A DNA stretch of 64,000 nucleotides from Paludisphaera mucosa (GTDB lineage Bacteria; Planctomycetota; Planctomycetia; Isosphaerales; Isosphaeraceae): NCBI RefSeq assembly GCF_029589435.1, contig NZ_JARRAG010000001.1:610808-674807 (forward strand), in the 5' to 3' direction. The notes under the pieces were generated by a model. That model did no database searches. It saw only the letters and a list, made by a program, of their open reading frames with translations, and had not been told where the DNA came from. Numbering within the stretch: the stretch's first letter is position 1; each line of letters opens with the position of its first letter. Shown here piece by piece: positions 10,949 to 18,228 of this stretch. A program made the translations under genes and the position numbers.

Positions 10949-12229
10949 TCAGCCTCTCCAGTCCAGGTCCAGGAACTTCTCCATGAGCCGCCAGCCCTGG
11001 TCGAAGAAGGGGCCGCCGCCTTCGCGGGCGTCGTGCTCGTCGTAGCGGAGGCCGGAGGCGGGGACGCCGGCGCCGGCGATGGTCCAGGCGACGGGGGCGC
11101 GGTCGTGGGCGCGGGTGCGGAGCAGGGTGGAGTGGTCGGGGGAGATCAGGATCCTCCAGGGGGATCCGCTCGCCTTGAGGTGGGCGAGGATCGGGGCCAC
11201 GATGTCGCGGTCGATGCGTTCGACGGCCTCGACCTTGGCGTCGGCGCGGCCCTCGTGGCTGGCCTCGTCGGGGGCCTCGACGTGGACGCAGACGACGTCG
11301 TGGTCGGCCAGGGCGGCGATGCCGGCCCGGCCCTTGGCGGCGTAGTCGGTGTCGAGGTAGCCGGTCGCCGTCGCCACGTCGATCCGGTCCCAGCCCGCCA
11401 GCACGCCCACCCCGCGCACCAGGTCGACGGCCGAGATGATCGCCCCGCGCAGGCCGTGGAGGTCGCGGAAAAGGGGCATGTGGGGGGCCTCGCCCTGGCC
11501 CCAGAGCCAGGTCGCGCTCGCCGGCTTCTTGCCGGCCGCGATGCGGGCGAGGTTGACCGGGTGGCTCGCCAGGATCGGCTCGGCCTGGCGCATCAGCTCG
11601 ATGAGCAGGTCGGACCCGGGTCCTTTGGGGAGGTAGTCCGCGGCCGGCCGGTCGGGGTGGTCGTGGGGCGGGACGGTCACGGTCTCGCGCGTGAATTTCG
11701 GCTCGCCGGGCCTGCCGCGGTAGATCATCAGGTTGCGGTAGCTGACGCCGGCGTGGAACTCGACGTCGGGCCGACCGAGCTTCTGCTGGAGGGTCGCCAT
11801 GATGGGGCCGCCCTCCTCGCTCGTGATGTGGCCCGCGGTGAAGTCGGCGAGGCGGCCGTCGGCGATCGTCATGAGGTTGCAGCGCACGGCCCAGTCGTCG
11901 GGCCCGAGCGCGACGCCCATGGCGGCGGCTTCGAGCGGGGCTCGGCCGGTGTAGTATTCCTCTGGGTCGTAGCCGAAGAGGCTCAGGGTGGCGACGTCGC
12001 TGGCGGGGAGGAAGCGGTCGGGCACGTTCCGCGACCGTCCCACGAGGCCCTCGGCGGCGACCCGGTCCATCGCGGGGATGTCGGCGGCCTGGAGCGCGGT
12101 GCGGCCGCCGAGGGCCTCGAACGGCTCGTCGGCGGCGCCGTCGGGGATCACGATCACGAACTTGGCGGGCGCGGGCACGGCGGGCTCCTCGAATCGGTGG
12201 CGGCGGGCGGGGCCGGGTCGATCGGTCAC
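10949..12229 (-). CDS. Cofactor-independent phosphoglycerate mutase-like / proposed homoserine kinase
   Basis: A 426-residue member of the archaeal-type iPGM branch of the alkaline phosphatase superfamily: metal site IPDGAADEP near the N-terminus, nucleophile region SDVATLSLFGYDPEEYYTGR, RCNLMT, and the C-terminal metal site ISPDHST. A subfamily of these proteins is annotated as proposed homoserine kinase because it travels with threonine-pathway genes; here it overlaps hom by 4 bp (GTGA), which supports that role over glycolysis. The GTG start gives a 17-residue non-conserved leader; an in-frame GTG at codon 18 directly before the first strand is an alternative start. Confidence 0.85.
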   Translation of the reverse strand: MTDRPGPARRHRFEEPAVPAPAKFVIVIPDGAADEPFEALGGRTALQAADIPAMDRVAAEGLVGRSRNVPDRFLPASDVATLSLFGYDPEEYYTGRAPLEAAAMGVALGPDDWAVRCNLMTIADGRLADFTAGHITSEEGGPIMATLQQKLGRPDVEFHAGVSYRNLMIYRGRPGEPKFTRETVTVPPHDHPDRPAADYLPKGPGSDLLIELMRQAEPILASHPVNLARIAAGKKPASATWLWGQGEAPHMPLFRDLHGLRGAIISAVDLVRGVGVLAGWDRIDVATATGYLDTDYAAKGRAGIAALADHDVVCVHVEAPDEASHEGRADAKVEAVERIDRDIVAPILAHLKASGSPWRILISPDHSTLLRTRAHDRAPVAWTIAGAGVPASGLRYDEHDAREGGGPFFDQGWRLMEKFLDLDWRG

Positions 12230-13536
12230 TCCTCGACGCCGAGGCGGACGCTGGGGGCCCGGACGACGTCGAGGCCGTCGATCTCGCGGATGGCCTCGCG
12301 AAGGTCCTCCTCGACGGCGAGGTGGGTCATGATGACGAGCGGGACCGGGCCGGGCTCGTCGCCGACGGCCTCCGCGGGCTCGTGCTGGATCACGCTGGCG
12401 ATGCTGATCCCCCGGGCCCCGAGGATCTGGGCGATGGCGGCGATCACCCCCGGGCGGTCGGCGATCAGGAACCGCAGGTAGTTGCGGCGCAGCGACCGGC
12501 TGGACGGCAGCAGCGGGACCGCGGGCGACGCGGCCGACCAGAAGTCGAGCACCCGCGAGGTCAGGAGGGCCCGGCCCGTCGCGACGTCGATCAGGTCGGC
12601 GACGACGGCCGACGCGGTGGGCATCATGCCGGCGCCTCGGCCGTGGAAGAAGGTGTCGCCGACGGCGTCGCCGACGACGCGGACGGCGTTGTACGGGCCG
12701 TGCACCTGGGCGAGCGGGGCGTCGTTCCGGACCAGCGACGGGGCCACCCGCAGCTCCAGCGCGCCGCCGGCGAGCTTGGCGTGGGCCAGCAGCTTGATCG
12801 TGTAGCCCAGCTCGCGGGCGTATTTCAGGTCGGCGAGGTCGAGGCGGTCGATCCCCTCGCGGGGGATGTCGGCCGTCTTGACGTTCGCCCGGAAGGCGAG
12901 CTGGGCCAGGATCGCCAGCTTGTGGGCGGTGTCGGTGCCGTCGACGTCGAGGGTGGGGTCGGCCTCGGCGTAGCCGAGCGCCTGGGCGCCGGCGAGGGCG
13001 GCGTCGTAGGCGATCCCCTCCTGGGTCATCTGGGTCAGGATGTAGTTGCAGGTGCCGTTGAGGATCGCCGCCAGGCTCTGCACCTGGTTCGCCGCCAGCC
13101 CGACGTTGATCGCGCCGACGATGGGCACGCCGCCGCCGGCGCTGGCTTCGAAGGCCACGGCGCGGTCGGCCGCGCGGGCGGCGGCGAAGACCTCGGGGCC
13201 GTGCTCGGCGAGCAGGGCCTTGTTGGCCGTCACCACGTGCTTGCCCGCGGCCAGCGCGTCGAGCACGATCCGCCGCGCCGCGTCGATCCCGCCGATCAGC
13301 TCGACGACGATCGCGACCTCGGGGTCGTCGATCACGCGGCGGACGTCGTCGACGATCCGCACGCCCTCGAACTCGGCGCGCCGGTCTTTCTTATTGAGGT
13401 CGCGGACCACGGCCCACTTGCAGTCGATCCGGCTCCCCGCGCGGCGGGCGATGCGGTCGGCGTGCTGCGTCAGGATCCGGGCCACGCCCGCGCCCACCGT
13501 CCCCAGTCCGACCAATCCCACGCTGACCTGTTGCAT
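12226..13536 (-). CDS. hom: Homoserine dehydrogenase with C-terminal ACT domain
   Basis: A 436-residue enzyme that reduces aspartate semialdehyde to homoserine. It has the N-terminal NAD(P) fold GLVGLGTVGAGVARIL, the EASAGGGVPIVGAI catalytic-domain motif, GTCNYILTQM, the active-site segment YAEADPTLDVDGTDTAHK, and an ACT domain (RPGVIAAIAQILGARGISI, about residues 350-430) expected to sense threonine. The frame extends 33 codons upstream, but the conserved NAD-binding strand begins four residues after the ATG at 13536, which is the chosen start. It is followed by the mutase-like gene with a 4-bp overlap. Function is secure; allosteric regulation is family knowledge. Confidence 0.95.
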   Translation of the reverse strand: MQQVSVGLVGLGTVGAGVARILTQHADRIARRAGSRIDCKWAVVRDLNKKDRRAEFEGVRIVDDVRRVIDDPEVAIVVELIGGIDAARRIVLDALAAGKHVVTANKALLAEHGPEVFAAARAADRAVAFEASAGGGVPIVGAINVGLAANQVQSLAAILNGTCNYILTQMTQEGIAYDAALAGAQALGYAEADPTLDVDGTDTAHKLAILAQLAFRANVKTADIPREGIDRLDLADLKYARELGYTIKLLAHAKLAGGALELRVAPSLVRNDAPLAQVHGPYNAVRVVGDAVGDTFFHGRGAGMMPTASAVVADLIDVATGRALLTSRVLDFWSAASPAVPLLPSSRSLRRNYLRFLIADRPGVIAAIAQILGARGISIASVIQHEPAEAVGDEPGPVPLVIMTHLAVEEDLREAIREIDGLDVVRAPSVRLGVEE

Positions 13537-13612
13537 CGCGACCGCCGTGGAGCGCTCCGGGGGGGTTCGACTTCGCATTTCGAGAGGAGGCCCGGGGGCC
13601 GCGTCAAGTGTA

Positions 13613-13654
13613 GGACGCGGCCGCCCGGCCCGCAAGTCGACCGCGACGGCTCAG
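13613..13654. repeat. 42-bp direct repeat, left copy
   Basis: 39 of 42 positions match 14963-15004: ggacgcggccg, a variable 6-base block, then ccgcaagtcgaccgcgacgg and ctcag. It lies upstream of hom; together the two copies bracket the 1.3-kb segment that holds arr. Confidence 0.8.
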
Positions 13655-13721
13655 AGACCGTCCCTCGTTGGAGGTCGCTGCGGCGCAACCCTGGCAGAGA
13701 AGCCTGAGCGGATCGTTCGTC

Positions 13722-13892
13722 TCACAAGGCTACCGTTCTGATCGTTCGCGCTCCCGATTTTGCAAGACCCTTTTTCAACCAGCGTTCGAGCACGACACCC
13801 GTCGGCATCGGCCAACGGGTCGGGTCGCCCTCGTGCCGCTCGATGATGTCATTTCCGGCGTACGTCCAGTCGTGATACGCGAGGATTCGCAA
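13722..13892 (-). CDS. Possible small ORF, in frame with the preceding small gene after a TAG
   Basis: Directly after the TAG (13911-13913) that ends the neighbouring small gene, the same frame stays open for 62 codons to a TGA at 13722. A TTG at 13892 would give 56 residues beginning RILAYHDWTYAGNDII, which looks protein-like (amphipathic, Trp/Tyr-rich), ending in WLKKGLAKSGARTIRT. Either it is a separate short gene with a weak start, or the upstream gene was once longer and has been cut by a nonsense mutation. No family recognised and no good ribosome site seen. Confidence 0.35.
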   Translation of the reverse strand: MRILAYHDWTYAGNDIIERHEGDPTRWPMPTGVVLERWLKKGLAKSGARTIRTVAL

Positions 13893-13910
13893 GTCTTGCC
13901 CAGTGTGCCG

Positions 13911-14165
13911 CTAGGAATTCACCGTGCGTTCGTCACATCCCCCGAATCGCGAGTCGCTCGGGAGCTTCGGCCGCAGGAATCGCCGGTTCTGCCCGGCCGA
14001 TTGGAAGTCGGGCGCGATAGACGCCGCCAGGTCGTCATTCAGCGGTACGACGTCCAGAAACGTGCGTCCTAACTTAACGACGCGCACGGGGAAGAAGACG
14101 CTCGTCTGAGGATCGATGCAGTAGGTGATGTCGTCGAGACGGTATCCCTCGAATTCTTCAGCCAT
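13911..14165 (-). CDS. Small hypothetical protein downstream of arr
   Basis: An 84-residue protein starting AEEFEGYRLDDITYCIDPQT with the pattern of a small beta-rich domain (SVFFPVRVVKLGRTFLDVVPL). Its composition is less GC-biased than neighbouring genes, as for arr 56 bp upstream on the same strand, and the two may be co-transcribed. The C-terminal third (RPKLPSDSRFGG onward) is low in hydrophobic residues. Unknown function; it may be the N-terminal part of a longer gene interrupted by the TAG. Confidence 0.5.
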   Translation of the reverse strand: MAEEFEGYRLDDITYCIDPQTSVFFPVRVVKLGRTFLDVVPLNDDLAASIAPDFQSAGQNRRFLRPKLPSDSRFGGCDERTVNS

Positions 14166-14221
14166 TGGTCCGCCCCTTTTCCGATCGCCTTCACCTTCCC
14201 TCGCACCCTGCGCGGCGGCCC

Positions 14222-14617
14222 TCAGTTGACAATATCGCCCATGCCGGTTTCGATGCGACTTCTGAGGTTTCGGATGAATTCTTCGTCGAAGGGCTCCCAG
14301 CGTTCGAGCTCATCGATGATCTTCAGAGGTTGCCTGCTTCGGTAAGACCGCGTCGGGTTGCCGGGGAATTTCTTGTCGGTGACGTTCGGATCGTTCTCGA
14401 TTTCCCCCGTCGGCTCGACGAGGTAGACCCGCGGCCTGCCGTCGCCCCTGGCGATTTCCGCGGCGAGTCCGGCGCCCTTCGACAGGGCCGTGAAATAGAT
14501 GTGATTCATCACGACCTTGCGGTCGTAGTTCGATATGTGGCCGGCCGTCAGCAGATCGCCCGGCCGCAAATGGGCCTTCGTGCCGTGGTAAAACGGCCCG
14601 GCGTCCAAAACCGCCAT
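14222..14617 (-). CDS. arr: Arr-type NAD+-rifampin ADP-ribosyltransferase
   Basis: A 131-residue protein that matches the compact Arr fold along its length: GPFYHGTKAHLRPGDLLTAG (catalytic His), VVMNHIYFTAL (Tyr), then VEPTGEIENDPNVTDKKFPG and NPTRSYRSRQPL, the strongest family signature including the conserved Asp. Arr enzymes inactivate rifamycins by ADP-ribosylating them; environmental homologues may have other targets. The frame continues upstream to 14821, but that part is repeat-derived; the ATG at 14617 has GAGG eight bases before it and gives a normal though slightly short Arr (usual about 140-150). It sits in the repeat-bracketed accessory segment. Confidence 0.9.
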   Translation of the reverse strand: MAVLDAGPFYHGTKAHLRPGDLLTAGHISNYDRKVVMNHIYFTALSKGAGLAAEIARGDGRPRVYLVEPTGEIENDPNVTDKKFPGNPTRSYRSRQPLKIIDELERWEPFDEEFIRNLRSRIETGMGDIVN

Positions 14618-14690
14618 ACACACCACCTCATGGGAGATCTTGACGAACCTCGGTACGAGGAACCGGGTTGTAAGCGGCGGCTTCCGACGC

Positions 14691-14736
14691 CTCCCCCCCT
14701 TCGCGGGGAAGGCAGACCCCGCAGGGCCGGATGAGC
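14691..14736 (-). repeat. Palindromic intergenic repeat, copy A
   Basis: The reverse complement reads ctcatccggccctgcggg, then a spacer and ccttccccgcgaaggggg: two nested palindromes matching 14902-14950 and 45005-45051. It lies 74 bases upstream of the arr start, in the 14618-15000 gap, which otherwise holds no gene. Confidence 0.6.
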
Positions 14737-14901
14737 GACCGTGTTCCCGCCCGGGGTGCCGAGCGATCGATTTCGGCGGAAATCCCCGGGCTGCAACACT
14801 CACTCTTGGTCCTTCGGACATACAAGGGGGAGGATGCGCGAAGCACCGTCAGAATTCGCAACCCTGCGGCACGATGGATCGACGGCTTTCGTGCTCGTCT
14901 T

Positions 14902-14950
14902 CCCCCTCATCCGGCCCTTCGGGCCACCTTCCCCCGCGAGGGGGGAAGGA
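14902..14950 (+). repeat. Palindromic intergenic repeat, copy B
   Basis: The cleanest copy: ctcatccggcccttcgggcc, then accttcccccgcgaggggg and gaagg. Each half is a hairpin (ggccc-ttc-gggcc; ccttcccccgcg with the matching ggggggaagg). It is inverted relative to copy A about 165 bp away. Confidence 0.65.
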
Positions 14951-14962
14951 CGTCGTTCCGAG

Positions 14963-15004
14963 GGACGCGGCCGTCCCGGCCGCAAGTCGACCGCGACGGC
15001 TCAG
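14963..15004. repeat. 42-bp direct repeat, right copy
   Basis: Matches 13613-13654 at 39 of 42 positions. The last bases contain the reverse-strand stop codon of tatC (15001-15003), so this copy marks the original tatC 3' end. Confidence 0.8.
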
Positions 15005-16020
15005 GCCCGCATGGGCGCGGCCGTCTTCGAGCCCCGGGCGATCAGGATGATCCCCAGCTCGTACAGCACGATCATCGGCGCGGCCAGCAGCGACATGCTG
15101 ATCGGGTCCTGGCCGGGGGTCAGCACGGCCGCGGCGATGGTGATGATCAGGATCGCGAACTTCCGCTTGCTGCGGTAGTCGTCGACCGTGAAGATCCCGA
15201 TCCGCTGCAGGAAGAGCATGACCAGGGGGGTCTGGAAGGCCACGCCGAAGACCAGGGGGAGCATCGTCGCGAAGCTCATCCACTCGCTCAGCCGCAGGGT
15301 GGGCGCGACGCCCAGCCAGACGTTGAAATCCAGCAGGAAGGCCAGGGTCAGGGGCAGCACGAACCAGAAGCAAAGGGCCACGCCTCCCATGAACAGCCCG
15401 AGCGAGACCGGCAGGAACCGCATCACGTAATGCCGCTCGTGCCGGTACAGCCCGGCGGCGATGAACGCCCAGATCTGGTAGAAGACCCAGGGGCTCGCCA
15501 TCACCAGCCCGGCGACGAGGCAGACCATGAAGTAGATCGTGATCGTCTCCAGCGGCCCCAGCGAGATCAGGGAGTTGTCGAACACGAGCACGGACTGCTC
15601 GCTGGCGTCGATCAGCTCGGCGAGCTTGTATCGGATGGGGAAGGCGAGGGTCTGCCCCTTGACGGCGGCGGCCTCCGGGAGCTTCGCGTCGGGGGCGAGC
15701 CTGCGGAGCGCCTCGATGAACGACTCGGCCGGGATCTCGGCCTGCATCGCGTCGGAGACCGTCTTGGCGGCCTCGGCGACCGCCCGCTTCTTGGCGTACT
15801 CGTTCTTGTAGAACTTCGTGAGGGCCACCTTGGCGGGGGCCTCCATCTGCTCCATCACCCGCTTGCCGATGTCGAGGGGGGGGATGAAGACGATCAGGAC
15901 GCCGAGGAAGAGGCCGGCCAGCGCCAGGATGAGCCGCACGCGCAGCTCCTCGAGGTGCTCGCCGAAGCTCATCGTCACCATCGTCTGCTCTTCGGTGAAG
16001 AGGTCGCGATCGCTGGGCAT
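15001..16020 (-). CDS. tatC: TatC, twin-arginine translocase subunit with enlarged periplasmic loop
   Basis: A 339-residue TatC. The N-terminal FGEHLEELRVRL motif (signal-peptide contact site, residues about 19-30) and ASPWVFYQIWAFIAAGLYRHER loop are diagnostic, and six TMs can be placed. Normal TatC is about 250 residues; here about 80 extra residues, rich in Lys/Ala/Glu, are inserted in the first periplasmic loop between TM1 (about 29-47) and TM2 (about 160). TatC recognises twin-arginine signals and forms the translocon with TatA/B, which are not nearby. The start MPSDRDLFTEEQT could be shortened to the internal ATG at codon 14 or 17. Confidence 0.92.
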   Translation of the reverse strand: MPSDRDLFTEEQTMVTMSFGEHLEELRVRLILALAGLFLGVLIVFIPPLDIGKRVMEQMEAPAKVALTKFYKNEYAKKRAVAEAAKTVSDAMQAEIPAESFIEALRRLAPDAKLPEAAAVKGQTLAFPIRYKLAELIDASEQSVLVFDNSLISLGPLETITIYFMVCLVAGLVMASPWVFYQIWAFIAAGLYRHERHYVMRFLPVSLGLFMGGVALCFWFVLPLTLAFLLDFNVWLGVAPTLRLSEWMSFATMLPLVFGVAFQTPLVMLFLQRIGIFTVDDYRSKRKFAILIITIAAAVLTPGQDPISMSLLAAPMIVLYELGIILIARGSKTAAPMRA

Positions 16021-16360
16021 AGGACGTGGACCAACGGGAGGATGCGCCCGCCGCGAGGGGCGAGACGTCGGATCGGAAGCGGAGGAGACGCGGGCTGCTG
16101 CGGCCAGTCCCGAGGCCGGAGCCCTTGGCGGGCGGCGCCGCGCGGCGGCCTCTCCGGGACGGCCGATCGCGCGGGGGCGTTCCTGTCACGACGAGTCTAG
16201 CACCCGCCCCCGCCGATTGCCAGGCCGGCTCGCCTCCGCCGGGCGGAGATGGACGCCGACGCCGCGCGGCGTTACAACTGGCGATGCCGACGGCGGCCGG
16301 ACCTTTTCGATCGACCCGGGCCCCTTCCGGACCCGCCGCCCGGCACGAGGACGCCTCGCG
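16021..16360. other. Divergent intergenic region between tatC and manA
   Basis: 340 bp without a credible gene. It must carry both promoters; a weak reverse-strand TGGCAA-17-TAGACT pattern lies around 16190-16230 for tatC. Nothing else recognised. Confidence 0.4.
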
Positions 16361-17347
16361 ATGCAGCCCCTCCCGCTCGAACCGCTCGCGTTCACGCCGA
16401 TCCTCCGCCGGCTCGTCTGGGGCGGGAGACGGCTCGGCGCCCTGATGGGCAAGCCGATCGGCGAGGGCGACGACTACGCCGAGAGCTGGGAGGTCGCCGA
16501 CTACAAGGACGCCGTCAGCGTCGTCCGCGACGGCCCGCTCGCCGGCACATCCCTCCGCGACCTGGTGGCGGACCGCCCCGCCGAGCTGTTCGGCCGCCGC
16601 CGCGAGGCGCCCTCGCAGTTCCCGCTGCTGGTCAAGATCCTCGACGCCCGGGAGTCGCTGTCGGTCCAGGTCCACCCCGACGACGCCCTGGGCCGCGAGC
16701 TGGTCGCCGACAACGGCAAGACCGAGGCCTGGGTCGTCCTCGCCGCCGAGCCGGGGGCCCTGATCTACGCCGGCCTCAGGGCGGGCGTCGGGCGGGAAGA
16801 CCTCGAACGCGGGATCCGCTCGGGCGAGGTCGAGCCGCTGCTGCACCGCTTCGAGCCCAAGATCGGCGACTGCGTGCTGGTCGAGGCCGGGACGGTCCAC
16901 GCGATCGGGGCGGGGGTCATGCTCGCCGAGGTCCAGCAGATGTCCGACGCGACCTTCCGCGTCTTCGACTGGAACCGCGTCGACGCCCAGGGCCGGCCCC
17001 GCGAGCTGCACATCGACCAGGCGCTGCGCTCGATCGACTTCGACCGCGGCCCCGTCGACCCGATCGTGACGTCGCCGCTCGTGCTGGAGGACGGCGACGT
17101 CCTCGAGCCCCTGGCGCGGTGCAAGTACTTCGAGCTGGAGCGGCTGACGATCGAGACGCCGGCCGAGGTCGGCCGCGACGACCGGTTCACGATCCTGATG
17201 GTCCTGGACGGGGAGATCCGCGTCCGCCGCCCCGCCGGCGACCGGCCGTTCCGCCGGGGGGAGACCGTCCTCTTGCCGGCGGCGATCGGCCCGACGATGA
17301 TCTTCCCCGTCGGCCGGGCCGTCGTCCTGGCCTGCCAGCAGCCCTGA
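16361..17347 (+). CDS. manA: Mannose-6-phosphate isomerase, class I
   Basis: A 328-residue cupin-type isomerase that interconverts mannose 6-phosphate and fructose 6-phosphate. Zinc ligands are visible as Gln and His in LSVQVHPDD, Glu in GKTEAWVVL and His in EAGTVHAIGAG. The N-terminus PILRRLVWGGRRLG and ESWEVAD motif fit the family. It supplies precursors for glycosylation and polysaccharides; the nearby glycosyltransferase is on the other strand. The ATG at 16361 is the first start that leaves the conserved N-terminus intact; the length matches short bacterial ManA proteins. Confidence 0.92.
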   Translation: MQPLPLEPLAFTPILRRLVWGGRRLGALMGKPIGEGDDYAESWEVADYKDAVSVVRDGPLAGTSLRDLVADRPAELFGRRREAPSQFPLLVKILDARESLSVQVHPDDALGRELVADNGKTEAWVVLAAEPGALIYAGLRAGVGREDLERGIRSGEVEPLLHRFEPKIGDCVLVEAGTVHAIGAGVMLAEVQQMSDATFRVFDWNRVDAQGRPRELHIDQALRSIDFDRGPVDPIVTSPLVLEDGDVLEPLARCKYFELERLTIETPAEVGRDDRFTILMVLDGEIRVRRPAGDRPFRRGETVLLPAAIGPTMIFPVGRAVVLACQQP

Positions 17348-17382
17348 GCGGGCTGAAGGTGCCTGAACGTGAGGGGCGAGGC

Positions 17383-18096
17383 GTGGAAGATCTCGAAGAC
17401 GCTCTCATCACCCTGAGCCCTGAAGCGACGCGTGGCTACGGGCGCTCGGCGATCCCGCATCCGATCGACGACGTTGCCAGACGCCTTTCGAATCGGTTGG
17501 CGATTTCTTCCCAGGACGAGAAGGATTCGTCGCTTTCGTTGATGACTCTGGGACACGGACGCGTGCTCGACGCCTTCGCCGGCAGGATGGCCAGCCTGGC
17601 AGTTCGCACCGAGGACCCCCACAAAATCGTGGACGGCCTGAAAGCGCTCGCTTTCGCTTCCAGGCTGATGGACTGGCGGGACAATGTCGCCACCCTGGCC
17701 CTGCTTTGCCGCAGTATTGAGATCCTCGAATTGGATCCGGAGCTTTACCTGCGCCAAACCGCAGGCTTGAGCGACTCCGAATTCGAGGGGCAGGTCCGAG
17801 GCTTCTCCGGGCGAGACGAGCGGGATCGCTCGCTGTCGACGTTTCGATACGTCGAGGGCGAAGATCGAGATGGATTCCGATATCTCTCCGTCGGCGCACC
17901 GGGGCTTTCCCCCGCCCTCTTCAAGTTGATGGCCAGGGGTGAGCAGGTGAAGCATCTCAAAAGTCTCGAGCCGTCCGCTCGCCGATCAATCTTGGACGCG
18001 CTCGATGCGGCGGCTCGGGAATGGCTCCAATCGCAACTCGATGGCGACGATCATCCCGATATCGGGCCCAAACGCACACTCGGCTCGAGTCGATGA
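17383..18096 (+). CDS. Hypothetical alpha-helical protein
   Basis: A 237-residue soluble protein of unknown function, rich in predicted helices (DLEDALITLSPE, VDGLKALAFASRLMDWRDNVA, ATLALLCRSIEILELDPELYLR). The central part resembles the amphipathic pairs of a HEAT-like repeat, but no family is recognised. A GTG at 17383 follows a GAGGGG ribosome site; another in-frame GTG lies eight codons upstream. It begins 35 bp after manA and may be co-transcribed. Codon use is less GC-extreme than manA. Confidence 0.65.
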   Translation: MEDLEDALITLSPEATRGYGRSAIPHPIDDVARRLSNRLAISSQDEKDSSLSLMTLGHGRVLDAFAGRMASLAVRTEDPHKIVDGLKALAFASRLMDWRDNVATLALLCRSIEILELDPELYLRQTAGLSDSEFEGQVRGFSGRDERDRSLSTFRYVEGEDRDGFRYLSVGAPGLSPALFKLMARGEQVKHLKSLEPSARRSILDALDAAAREWLQSQLDGDDHPDIGPKRTLGSSR

Positions 18097-18228
18097 GCAT
18101 AGTCCGCCGTCCGAACAGGCCGCAGCCAGGGGCGTCGCTGTCCTGCGACCGCAGGTAGATCACATCGAAAATACGGGACGGGCTGTGGTCCGCTCCCCCA
18201 GGAAACAGCGAAGGTCGCGAATCGTCCC

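Noticed and set aside
14618-14821. N-terminal extension of arr
   Set aside because: It is made of palindromic repeat sequence, not conserved in Arr proteins; the ATG at 14617 is better.
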